Shown piece after piece: positions 7,654-15,489 of a stretch of 64,000 nucleotides of DNA. Below the pieces are notes generated by a model, which was not told the DNA's origin, made no database searches, and was given only the letters and a program-made list of their open reading frames with translations. A program made the position numbers and the translations under genes. The stretch's first letter is position 1; each line of letters begins with the position of its first letter. Origin of the DNA: Mucilaginibacter inviolabilis (GTDB taxonomy: Bacteria > Bacteroidota > Bacteroidia > Sphingobacteriales > Sphingobacteriaceae); the NCBI RefSeq assembly GCF_011089895.1, contig NZ_JAANAT010000001.1:3410001-3474000 (forward strand), written 5' to 3'.

Positions 7654-8490
7654 TTAAATCACCCGCTTAATTAATTCCACAGGATTAAAAAAATGATTCA
7701 GCGGGCCATTCCCCTTGCCCATTTGTCCATCTTTCCCGTTCAATATGGCCAGGTGTACGTATTGTTGCGCAAGGGTCACCGCATCTGGCAGTGATCTGCC
7801 TATAGCCAGGTAAGCGGCTATGGCCGATGACAGGGCGCATCCTGTACCACGGGTGTTTGGGGTATCGATTTTTTCAAACTTGTATTCCTGTATATTGCCG
7901 TCGTTTGTAAAATACAAGGAGGTTAATTGTGCGGCATCCAGGTGACCGCCCTTGAGCAGGACAGATCTTACTCCCAACTCCATGATCCTTTTACCGGCTA
8001 TTCGCATATCCGCTACAGTATGTACAGACATCCCGGTTAAAACCGCAGCTTCATCTAAATTAGGGGTAACAATAGTGGTTATGGGGAATAATTTTTTAAC
8101 GATGATTTCCACCGTACTATCTTCCAGGAGCCGGTGCCCGCTGGTTGATACCATGACCGGGTCAAATACCACCGGAACTTTAGGATACTGTTGTAAAGTA
8201 TTTACAATGACCTCAACCACATCAGCAGAATGCACCATGCCTATTTTGATAGCATCCGGAAAAACATCATCCAATAAGGCTTGCAACTGAGCTTCGACAA
8301 TAGTGGCGGGTATAGGATAAATGGACCTTACCCCGCAAGTATTTTGAACCGGGAGCGCAGTGAGCACCGAGGTAGCATAGCAGCCCAGTGCCGAGATGGT
8401 TTTGATATCGCCCTGCATACCGGCACCGCCGCTACCATCGAATCCTGCAATTGTTAAAACGGATGGATAGCCTTGTGTTTTTTTACTCAT
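7654..8490 (-). CDS. thiD: hydroxymethylpyrimidine/phosphomethylpyrimidine kinase ThiD
   Basis: The 278-residue ribokinase-fold kinase phosphorylates HMP and then HMP-P to HMP-PP for thiamine synthesis. GFDGSGGAGMQGD (near residue 16) binds the pyrimidine, VTPNLDEA and LLKGGH are family blocks, and RGTGCALSSAIAA holds the anion hole with Cys218. Length is normal for ThiD. No other thi gene lies nearby, so this is a detached pathway gene. Its upstream leader carries a TPP riboswitch, which independently confirms the role and predicts repression by thiamine pyrophosphate. Confidence 0.96.
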   Translation of the reverse strand: MSKKTQGYPSVLTIAGFDGSGGAGMQGDIKTISALGCYATSVLTALPVQNTCGVRSIYPIPATIVEAQLQALLDDVFPDAIKIGMVHSADVVEVIVNTLQQYPKVPVVFDPVMVSTSGHRLLEDSTVEIIVKKLFPITTIVTPNLDEAAVLTGMSVHTVADMRIAGKRIMELGVRSVLLKGGHLDAAQLTSLYFTNDGNIQEYKFEKIDTPNTRGTGCALSSAIAAYLAIGRSLPDAVTLAQQYVHLAILNGKDGQMGKGNGPLNHFFNPVELIKRVI

Positions 8491-8522
8491 CGTTGATCTT
8501 TTGATAAAAATTAGGCTTATGG

Positions 8523-8536
8523 GCTCAGGACTGAGC
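8523..8536 (-). promoter_or_regulatory. possible expression-platform hairpin
   Basis: GCTCA-GGAC-TGAGC is a 5-bp hairpin between the TPP aptamer and the thiD ATG. On the minus strand an ATTTTT stretch follows about 10 bases later. It could be the terminator or sequestering element of the riboswitch, but the stem is short. Confidence 0.35.
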
Positions 8537-8560
8537 GGTGTGGATAAAATAAATCCAAAC

Positions 8561-8630
8561 TTTTCCCTCCGCCGGTATCAGCCGGATCAGGTTCAAAGGG
8601 TTTATCTCAATTCTTTGCAGAATACCCCTA
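8561..8630 (-). ncRNA. TPP riboswitch (thi box)
   Basis: Read on the minus strand the leader has GGGGTATTCTGC, then TTGAGATAAACCC, the invariant CCTTTGAACCTGATC, and GGCTGATACCGGCGGAGGGAA. These are the hallmark segments of the TPP aptamer: CUGAGA-like P3 side, ACCUGAUC, and GCGNAGGGAA. It ends 70 bases before the thiD ATG. In Bacteroidota such elements usually reduce expression when TPP is bound. The expression platform is not clear from sequence. Confidence 0.93.
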
Positions 8631-8639
8631 AAGCCATGG

Positions 8640-8647
8640 CAAATGTA
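8640..8647 (-). promoter_or_regulatory. candidate -7 box (TACATTTG) for thiD
   Basis: On the minus strand TACATTTG matches the Bacteroidota TAnnTTTG consensus. It would place the transcription start a few bases before the riboswitch 5' end, as expected. No convincing TTTG -33 box was found at the usual distance. Confidence 0.5.
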
Positions 8648-8716
8648 GTTTTTTTCCTGATGGCATATTACCGGTTACTGCGCCAAATGAGACTATTAAA
8701 CCATATATGGCGATAA

Positions 8717-9048
8717 TATAGATATTAATATAATTAAATTTTAAATGCTTGTAGGCAATTGTTATTTATTACTTGTCTATATAGCTGTAAACCAATTAAA
8801 TCATTACGCATATAAACCCATTAATATATGCTCATCAATTTACCGGACATTAAAAAATATTTAACATTTCTTAGTTATTTAACTAAACATATTATAATGC
8901 TAAATCGTTTAATACCCTACCCTCCTTATTAATTTATCTCCAATTATCTCTTTATGCCACCAATAAAAAGCCGATATGCCTATGGATAAAACACCGCTTT
9001 TGAGCTTACAACCGATCAAAAATTTATAAACCAATTTAAAAACCGACA
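8717..9048. other. AT-rich leader region of the GH18 cluster
   Basis: This 332-base region separates the divergent thiD leader from the first GH18 gene and must contain the cluster promoter. No clear -33/-7 pair, palindrome or RNA element was recognised. The ATG of the first two GH18 genes is preceded by the same AAACCGAC. Confidence 0.5.
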
Positions 9049-9996
9049 ATGAGAAAAACATCCAATTCAATTACCAAAGCATCTATTGCTTTATTAGGCT
9101 TTTCACTGCTGTTTACAGCGGCCTGTAAAAAAGACCTTTCACCCACCCCGCAAGCCGACAACGCCTCATCAAAATTAAATACCAGCGCCATTGGCGTTAG
9201 CGGTCCTAAAGGCGTTTGCTACGTAGAGGTTAACAGTAACGATATCCGTAACGTGGGCAAGTATACCCTATCAACCGGGCAGCAGCTGTTTGATATTGCC
9301 ATTATCTTCGCGGCTAATATCAATTATAACACCACCACCAAAAAGGCCGAGTTATTTTTTAATCCGCAGGTAACTAATGTATTGAGCAACAAAGCTACTT
9401 ACATACAAACACTGCAGGCCAAAGGCATTAAAGTAATGCTTTCTATTTTGGGCAATCACCAGGGTGCGGGTATCTCTAATTTCCCGAGCCAGCAGGCTGC
9501 CCAGGATTTTGCCCAGCTGCTCAGCAACGCCGTTACCACTTACGGCCTTGACGGTATCGACTTTGACGATGAGTATGCCGATTATGGCACCAACGGAACC
9601 GGACAACCTAATTCCAGTTCATTTGTTTACCTGGTAACCGCCTTGCGTCAGCTGATGCCAAACAAACTCATTTCTTTCTATTTTTATGGCCCTGCAGCAT
9701 CGCGCTTAAGCTATAACGGTGTAACCGTAGGCTCAAAAGTTAATTACAGCTGGAATGCTATTTATGGCTCTTATTCGGTACCAAACGTTCCGGGATTAGC
9801 TAAAAGCAATTTGGGTCCTGCGGCTATCGATATCCAAAGCACCAGCTCATCAACCGCGGCTTCACTGGCTACACAAACTGTTAATAACAGCTACGGTATT
9901 TACCTGTATTATAACCTGCCTAATACAGATGTACATACTTACTTAACCAGCGTTTCCAATGCGCTATATGGTAAAGCTACCGTGAAACAGCCCTAA
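9049..9996 (+). CDS. GH18 endo-beta-N-acetylglucosaminidase-like lipoprotein (1 of 6)
   Basis: The 315-residue product has an SPII signal with lipobox LFTAAC (Cys26) followed by Lys-Lys-Asp. The catalytic motif is DGIDFDDE (Asp168, Asp171, Asp173, Glu175) in the context YGLDGIDFDDEYADYG, very close to the Endo H active-site strand. SILGNHQGAGISNF is also Endo H-like. It probably cleaves the chitobiose core of N-glycans (EC 3.2.1.96) at the outer membrane or cell surface. There is no C-terminal extension. The next gene is a close paralogue 32 bases downstream, so the pair is a recent tandem duplication and is likely cotranscribed. Confidence 0.9.
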   Translation: MRKTSNSITKASIALLGFSLLFTAACKKDLSPTPQADNASSKLNTSAIGVSGPKGVCYVEVNSNDIRNVGKYTLSTGQQLFDIAIIFAANINYNTTTKKAELFFNPQVTNVLSNKATYIQTLQAKGIKVMLSILGNHQGAGISNFPSQQAAQDFAQLLSNAVTTYGLDGIDFDDEYADYGTNGTGQPNSSSFVYLVTALRQLMPNKLISFYFYGPAASRLSYNGVTVGSKVNYSWNAIYGSYSVPNVPGLAKSNLGPAAIDIQSTSSSTAASLATQTVNNSYGIYLYYNLPNTDVHTYLTSVSNALYGKATVKQP

Positions 9997-10028
9997 AGTT
10001 TACCCTTGAAAAACTAATAGAAACCGAC

Positions 10029-11267
10029 ATGAAAACATCTATCAACTTATTCTTTAACAGGACAGCCATTGCTTTATTAAGCTTTAGCCTGATGTTTACA
10101 GCAGCCTGTAAAAAAGACCTTACTCCTACTGCAAAAACAAACACCGCTTCCTCAAAACTGGGCACCAATGCTATTGGCGTTAGTGGCCCTAAAGGCGTTT
10201 GTTATGTGGAAGTGAACAATAACGATATCCTTAATGTAGGCAATTATACCCTGTCAACCGGGGAGCAGCTTTTTGATATCGGTATCATATTCGCGGCCAA
10301 TATTAATTATAACACCACTACCCAAAAGGCCGAGTTGTTTTTTAACCCGCAGGTAACCGCTGTATTAAATAATGCAGCCACCAAAATACAGCCATTACAG
10401 GCCAAAGGGATTAAGGTAATGCTGTCCATCCTGGGCAATCACCAGGGTGCCGGTATCTCTAACTTCCCGAGTCAGCAAGCCGCGCAGGATTTTGCACAAT
10501 TATTAGCCAACGCAGTAACAACTTATGGTCTTGACGGTATTGACTTTGATGATGAATACGCCGATTATGGTACCAACAATACCGGACAACCCAACTCCAG
10601 TTCGTTTGTTTACCTGGTAACCGCACTACGCCAGCTGATGCCTAATAAGCTGATCTCCTTTTACTTTATTGGCCCTGCTGCATCAAACTTAAGTTACAAC
10701 GGTGTAACCGTAGGCTCAAAAATTGATTATAGCTGGCAAGCTTACTATGGCAGCTATGGTGCCCCTAACGTACCGGGCCTGGCTAAAAGCAATTTAGGTC
10801 CTGCTGCTATTGATATCCAAAGCACCAGCGCATCAACTGCTGCATCATTGGCTACACAAACGGTTAGTGATGGTTATGGCATCTACCTGTACTATAACCT
10901 GCCTAATGCCGATTCGCACACTTACCTGAGCAATGTATCTAACGCGCTATATGGTAAAGCAACGGTGTTTGGCAGCGGCGGCACTACACCACCGGCTACC
11001 GGTGTTACTTTTTACCAGGATATCAATTATGGTGGAACCGCCACCAGCACTATAGCCAAAGGCAATTATACCTTATCACAGTTGCAGGCTTTAGGCTTTG
11101 TGAACGACTGGGCATCATCGGTAAAAATACCTTCGGGATGGACAGTGACCATGTACAGCGATGATAATTTTACCGGTACATCCTGGACGTTAACCGCCAA
11201 CACTGCCAATTTCACCACCTTGTCGCCCAATGCTAACGATGTGGTAAGTTCTGTTAAAATTCAATAA
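10029..11267 (+). CDS. GH18 endoglycosidase-like lipoprotein with beta/gamma-crystallin domain (2 of 6)
   Basis: The 412-residue product has its lipobox Cys at 27. The catalytic domain is nearly the same as in the preceding gene, with DGIDFDDE ending at Glu176. After a GSGGTTPPATG linker, residues 326-412 form a beta/gamma-crystallin domain with repeated FYQD.NYGG and MYSDDNFTG strands. It contains two calcium-site motifs, NDWASS and NDVVSS (consensus N/D-N/D-x-x-S/T-S). The crystallin module is absent from gene 1 but present in genes 3 and 4. The likely role is N-glycan release, with the extra domain adding calcium-stabilised binding or stability; the latter is inference. Confidence 0.9.
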   Translation: MKTSINLFFNRTAIALLSFSLMFTAACKKDLTPTAKTNTASSKLGTNAIGVSGPKGVCYVEVNNNDILNVGNYTLSTGEQLFDIGIIFAANINYNTTTQKAELFFNPQVTAVLNNAATKIQPLQAKGIKVMLSILGNHQGAGISNFPSQQAAQDFAQLLANAVTTYGLDGIDFDDEYADYGTNNTGQPNSSSFVYLVTALRQLMPNKLISFYFIGPAASNLSYNGVTVGSKIDYSWQAYYGSYGAPNVPGLAKSNLGPAAIDIQSTSASTAASLATQTVSDGYGIYLYYNLPNADSHTYLSNVSNALYGKATVFGSGGTTPPATGVTFYQDINYGGTATSTIAKGNYTLSQLQALGFVNDWASSVKIPSGWTVTMYSDDNFTGTSWTLTANTANFTTLSPNANDVVSSVKIQ

Positions 11268-11281
11268 TCGAATAAGAATTA

Positions 11282-11350
11282 AGAGTCAAGAATCAAGACA
11301 TAAGTGAAATGATGTATGATCATTTTCCAGGGCTCTCGATTCTTGACTCT
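11282..11350. repeat. inverted repeat, TCAAGAATC family
   Basis: AGAGTCAAGAATC (11282-11294) is exactly reverse-complementary to 11338-11350, with a 43-base spacer. It fills the gap between GH18 genes 2 and 3. It belongs to the same arm family as elements near 18542, 25596, 36691 and 56775. Confidence 0.8.
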
Positions 11351-11387
11351 ATCAACGCTCTATTTAACTGTTATTAAAAAACCTATT

Positions 11388-12719
11388 ATGAAAAAAAATG
11401 CTTTTTTAACGAGGGTAGGGTTGCCTATGCTCTGTATGTTGGCTCTTGCCTTTACTTCGTCCTGCAAAAAGGATAGTGGAAATTCCGCCGAAAAACTACA
11501 AACACTTGGCGCCTCCAAGAATAGTTTAAAAACACAGGCGGTCACTTCCAATGCCGACTTAATTGCTTACAAAAACAGTGTACATAAAATATTTGTAGGC
11601 TTTTTGGTAGGTGATGGTGCCGATCCTGCAGCCAGTTATAACCCAGCCAATGCACCGGACAGTACCGACTTTTTGGAGTTTTTTGCCGGGAATGATGCCA
11701 CACGATCACACTGGCGCGCTGCTCAGGCCAAGGGAACCAGGATAGTGGTGTGCCACTTTCTGCAGGATGCCTATTTTGATGGCTCTTCCAAGGATCCGGC
11801 TACGCCAACTTCAACCAAGACTGTTGCCAGTTCAACCAGCACTTATGATCATTGGTCGCAGGCGATGTATAACCAGCATATTGTAGCCGACTCTTTAGAT
11901 GGGATAGACCTGGATATAGAATCCGGAACTATCGACAATAAAAATGTAACCAGCAGCAGTTACCCCAATTTATTAAAATCGGTAGCCAAATGGTTCGGGC
12001 CAAACTCTACCTCGGCAGTTACCAAAAGCATGGGCAAAAAACCGGTATTTTTTTATGATACCGACGGATCTCTGGATAATAACAGTTTAACCGGCACCAA
12101 AAGCAATTATGACTATATATTATTCCAGTCTTATACTACCGGAAGCCATTACTGGAGCAGCAGTTCCTTCCCACTATCTTCGATAGCTTCTACTTATGGA
12201 TCGGATAAAACTATTTTGCTGGTTAACGGCGATAGCTTTAAACATGCCGATGGCACTGAAGATCAATCAGGCGGCGATGCTCAGGCAACATCCGATCTAT
12301 ACAATTATGCCACTAATTGGGCCAAAACCAACAAGGTTGCCGGTGTTGGCGCATATCGTATGAGCCGCGATTATAACCACACCCCGCCATTCATCGTTTC
12401 GAGGAACGCCATTCAACTGATGAACGGCAGCGGCAGCACCACGCCAACTACAGGAGTAACTTTTTATCAGAATACCAATTATGGCGGTACGGCTACCAGC
12501 CTGATACCTAAAGGTACCTATACCTTATCCCAATTACAGGCTTATGGTTTTGTGGATAACTGGGCATCATCGGTAAAAGTGCCATCGGGATGGACAGTGA
12601 TCATGTATACCAACGATAATTTTGGTGGTACATCCTGGACACGTACAGCAAACACGCCAGATTTCACCACCTTGTCGCCAAATGCCAATGATGTGGTAAC
12701 CTCGGTTAAAATTCAGTGA
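11388..12719 (+). CDS. GH18 endoglycosidase-like lipoprotein with beta/gamma-crystallin domain (3 of 6)
   Basis: The 443-residue product has lipobox FTSSC (Cys26). The catalytic motif is DGIDLDIE (Asp171, Asp174, Asp176, Glu178), the DxxDxDxE form seen in Endo F-type enzymes rather than the Endo H-type DFDDE of genes 1-2. A C-terminal crystallin domain (about 358-443) carries DNWASS and NDVVTS calcium motifs. The frame is open from 11316, but the ATG at 11388 opens the signal peptide and is chosen. The upstream codons lie in a dispersed inverted repeat. The coding end is part of an 89-bp direct duplication continuing downstream. Confidence 0.88.
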   Translation: MKKNAFLTRVGLPMLCMLALAFTSSCKKDSGNSAEKLQTLGASKNSLKTQAVTSNADLIAYKNSVHKIFVGFLVGDGADPAASYNPANAPDSTDFLEFFAGNDATRSHWRAAQAKGTRIVVCHFLQDAYFDGSSKDPATPTSTKTVASSTSTYDHWSQAMYNQHIVADSLDGIDLDIESGTIDNKNVTSSSYPNLLKSVAKWFGPNSTSAVTKSMGKKPVFFYDTDGSLDNNSLTGTKSNYDYILFQSYTTGSHYWSSSSFPLSSIASTYGSDKTILLVNGDSFKHADGTEDQSGGDAQATSDLYNYATNWAKTNKVAGVGAYRMSRDYNHTPPFIVSRNAIQLMNGSGSTTPTTGVTFYQNTNYGGTATSLIPKGTYTLSQLQAYGFVDNWASSVKVPSGWTVIMYTNDNFGGTSWTRTANTPDFTTLSPNANDVVTSVKIQ

Positions 12720-12882
12720 TCTGAACTCTTTTTTGAGAATAAGGATCTACGAAATAAATAATTAGCTAAAGAAGGAGTCTCACCCTTCTTTGTGTTAAAA
12801 TTCAATGATCTGAACTCCTCTTTGGGAGTAAAGATCTACGAAATAAATAATGGCCAAAGAAGGAGTCTCACCCTTCTTTGGC
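12705..12882 (+). repeat. 89-bp direct duplication spanning a gene end and terminator
   Basis: The sequence from GTTAAAATTCAGTGATCTGA (12705) recurs at 12794 with few changes, including the last codons and stop of GH18 gene 3. Each copy has an AAAGAAGG/CCTTCTTT hairpin (12768-12791 and 12856-12879). In copy 2 the stem extends to 11 perfect bp (12853-12863 with 12872-12882) followed by TAATTATTCTTTT, a plausible intrinsic terminator. Confidence 0.85.
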
Positions 12883-12975
12883 TAATTATTCTTTTGGAAA
12901 AAGTTCCTATACAATCTGCCTGTTAATATTTATGAATCAATTTTATTAAACATAAACCCTTTAAAAGCCCTCATT

Positions 12976-14289
12976 ATGAAAAAAAAGTTATTCTCCCTTA
13001 AAACCGGTCTTTTTATGCTCGGCATATCGGCCCTTGCTTGTACCCAATCCTGTAAAAAAGATAATAGCGGTAACGCGGCTTCCAAATTACAAACGGCAGC
13101 AGTATCCAAAAACAACCTCAGTACGCAGGCTACTTCAAATGCCGATTTAATTGCTTATAAAAACAGCGCCCACGAGATTACAGCCGGCTTTTTCAGAACC
13201 TGGCGCGACAGAACCGTTTCCGGGAATGCCAATGACCCGATCATGACCGACCTGCCCGACAGCCTGGATATAGCTATTGTTTTTACTGATTATACCCCTC
13301 CCAGCTCCCCTTACTGGACAGCTTTAAAAAATACTTACATACCGGCCTTACACGCTAAGGGCACCAAAGTACTTTATACCGGTAGCCTCGCTATCCCTGC
13401 AGGGGTAACCCATGATGCTGCGGGTTATGCCACTACAGCAAAAATGATCATGGATAGTACCATTAATAAATATGGTTTAGATGGGTATGATATCGACATT
13501 GAAAGCAACCCGTCCGGAACTACCTTAACAGATATGGCAGGCGTTTATAATGCGCTTTCTGCCTACCTCGGTCCAAAATCCGGAACCGGCAAGCTGCTCA
13601 CCTTTGATACCAACCAAACAGGCAGCAATAGCCTTTTCCAACAGGTATATGCCGATATAAGCTACGTTTTCCTGCAGGCATATGGCAGGGGCGCAAGTAC
13701 CTTGCAAAGTACCTGGAGTACTTTTTCGTCGCGAATCAGCTCTACACAATTTGTGGTTGGGTTTTCATTTTATGAAGAAAACGGTTACCCAAGCAATTAC
13801 TGGGATGATGTTATTTATCCGCAAAATGGAACAGGTCGCGCTTATGATTATGCCCGTTGGGAACCTACCTCAGGTAAAAAAGGAGGAACCTTTGGTTACG
13901 CCATTGACCGCGATGCGCCACTTACATCACAACATGACAATACCATTAGAACACCAAATTTCAGAGTAACCAATGACCTCATCAAGATCATGAATCCCGT
14001 TGCTGGTGGCGGGACCACTACAGGTGTAGTTTTTTACCAGAATTCGAGCTATGGCGGCACGGCTACCCAAAAAATAGCCAAAGGCACTTATACCCTGGCA
14101 CAACTGCAGGCCAAAGGCTTTGTAGACAATTGGGCATCATCGGTACAAATACCATCCGGCTGGACGGTGATCATGTATGCCAATGACAATTTTGGTGGTA
14201 CCTCCTGGACGCTTACTGCCAATAACAGTTGGTTTGGTGCCCTATCGCCAAGTGCCAATGATGTAGTGACCTCTGTTAAAATTCAATAA
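12976..14289 (+). CDS. GH18 endoglycosidase-like lipoprotein with beta/gamma-crystallin domain (4 of 6)
   Basis: The 437-residue product has an N-terminal hydrophobic signal ending CTQSC. Cys26 is the likely lipidated residue, although the -3 position is unusual. The catalytic motif is DGYDIDIE (Asp169, Asp172, Asp174, Glu176), followed by SNPSGTTLTDMAGVYNAL. The C-terminal domain (about 351-437) is a beta/gamma crystallin with DNWASS and NDVVTS. The catalytic domain closely matches gene 6, which lacks the crystallin part. The gene sits behind its own terminator-like duplication, so it may have a separate promoter. Confidence 0.88.
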   Translation: MKKKLFSLKTGLFMLGISALACTQSCKKDNSGNAASKLQTAAVSKNNLSTQATSNADLIAYKNSAHEITAGFFRTWRDRTVSGNANDPIMTDLPDSLDIAIVFTDYTPPSSPYWTALKNTYIPALHAKGTKVLYTGSLAIPAGVTHDAAGYATTAKMIMDSTINKYGLDGYDIDIESNPSGTTLTDMAGVYNALSAYLGPKSGTGKLLTFDTNQTGSNSLFQQVYADISYVFLQAYGRGASTLQSTWSTFSSRISSTQFVVGFSFYEENGYPSNYWDDVIYPQNGTGRAYDYARWEPTSGKKGGTFGYAIDRDAPLTSQHDNTIRTPNFRVTNDLIKIMNPVAGGGTTTGVVFYQNSSYGGTATQKIAKGTYTLAQLQAKGFVDNWASSVQIPSGWTVIMYANDNFGGTSWTLTANNSWFGALSPSANDVVTSVKIQ

Positions 14290-14324
14290 TCAATAATTTA
14301 TTATCCGACACGGTTAAACAACTT

Positions 14325-14354
14325 ATAAGAACTCACCTTCGGGTGGGTTCTTAT
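14325..14354 (+). terminator. 13-bp hairpin with UUCG tetraloop
   Basis: ATAAGAACTCACC (14325-14337) pairs with GGTGGGTTCTTAT (14342-14354) across a TTCG loop, with one G-U pair. UUCG makes this very stable. It lies 36 bases after GH18 gene 4. No T-run follows, so it may stabilise the mRNA end rather than terminate. Confidence 0.6.
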
Positions 14355-14410
14355 GAAAACGATTAGTGCACTAAAACTCCAATTACTATTTACCCATCTA
14401 TCAAAAATCT

Positions 14411-15388
14411 ATGAAAATGAATTCAGTAAAAAAGTTAAACCAGGCTTGTAAACCAGGCCTTGTATTAGCAGGCCTGGCGTTGCTATTTTCTGCCGGTTGT
14501 AAAAAATCAGAACAGTTATCCCCGGCATCCGGTAATTCAAACACTACTGTAGCACGTGCTGTTAATTCAACGGCCGTTACTGCCGGTCCTCCTTACAAGG
14601 TTGCTTATTACGCTTTTGATAACGGCAGTGTTTCGTTACTGCAGTGTACGCAAAGCGCCAATGTGATGGTATTGTTTGAGGGTACCCCATGGCAAATTGC
14701 CGATTCAACCCATTATGATCCCAACCATAACGGCATCATGCTGAGCAACACTTACAAATCATACAAAGCCATTATGGCCGATGTAAGAACGCTGCAAGGC
14801 AGAGGCGTTAAGGTACTGATGAATATTGATGATGCGGCCTCATGGAGCACCACAACACCCTTTACCAATAGCGCCGGTACTAAATTAACCTATACTCAAT
14901 TTGCAGCGTTTGTTAAACAAATTGTAATTGACTCATTGCATCTTGACGGCATTGCTTTGGATATAGAACACGGTGCAACAGTAAATACAAACTATACCAA
15001 TATGCTGAAAGCTCTCGGCGGATACTTCGGGCCAAAATCATCAAACACCGCTACCATCTACACAGCAGCCATATACAGCGGAGCGCCAGAAGGTAATGCC
15101 ATAGGCCAAAGCGCCAGCATGGCGGCCTACTTTAATTTTGTGGAGGATATGGGCTATTTCTCTGATAACACATCAAGGTTTAATCAATGGGCCAAATACA
15201 TAGGCAATGCCAAAACAATGATTGGCGTATCATCCCAATATAACACCTTGACCAATGCCGAAGCAGCAGCCGCATGGCAGCCTAAAACAGGCGGTGCTAA
15301 AGCAGGAATTATGGTTTATGCGGCAAATGGTGCGGGTCAGGCTTATACCGATTCTGTTTTTGCCCATCTGAGCCCTATTAAACCTTAA
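14411..15388 (+). CDS. divergent GH18-like lipoprotein with altered catalytic motif (5 of 6)
   Basis: The 325-residue product has lipobox LFSAGC (Cys30). The GH18 strand reads LDGIALDIEHG: Asp179, Asp184 and Glu186 are kept, but the second Asp of DxxDxDxE is Ala182. The acid/base Glu and the Asp two residues before it are the most critical catalytic residues in GH18, so activity is possible but likely changed. The rest is only distantly like the neighbours, and no crystallin domain is present. A binding-only or altered-specificity role are both open. It is followed by a 9-bp hairpin. Confidence 0.8.
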   Translation: MKMNSVKKLNQACKPGLVLAGLALLFSAGCKKSEQLSPASGNSNTTVARAVNSTAVTAGPPYKVAYYAFDNGSVSLLQCTQSANVMVLFEGTPWQIADSTHYDPNHNGIMLSNTYKSYKAIMADVRTLQGRGVKVLMNIDDAASWSTTTPFTNSAGTKLTYTQFAAFVKQIVIDSLHLDGIALDIEHGATVNTNYTNMLKALGGYFGPKSSNTATIYTAAIYSGAPEGNAIGQSASMAAYFNFVEDMGYFSDNTSRFNQWAKYIGNAKTMIGVSSQYNTLTNAEAAAAWQPKTGGAKAGIMVYAANGAGQAYTDSVFAHLSPIKP

Positions 15389-15401
15389 TAAGCAGCTTTT
15401 A

Positions 15402-15433
15402 TATCAGGGCTCTTTTCAGAAAGTGCCCTGATA
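15402..15433 (+). terminator. hairpin after GH18 gene 5
   Basis: TATCAGGGC (15402-15410) is exactly complementary to GCCCTGATA (15425-15433), 13 bases past the stop. The following sequence is A/T rich without a T-run. Confidence 0.5.
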
Positions 15434-15489
15434 CATTATAAAACAATAAAACAAATTCACCAAATATAAACCCTTCAAAAAACCAAATT

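Noticed and set aside
8501-8716. 71-codon plus-strand frame upstream of thiD
   Set aside because: It is antisense to the TPP riboswitch and its conservation is explained by the RNA.
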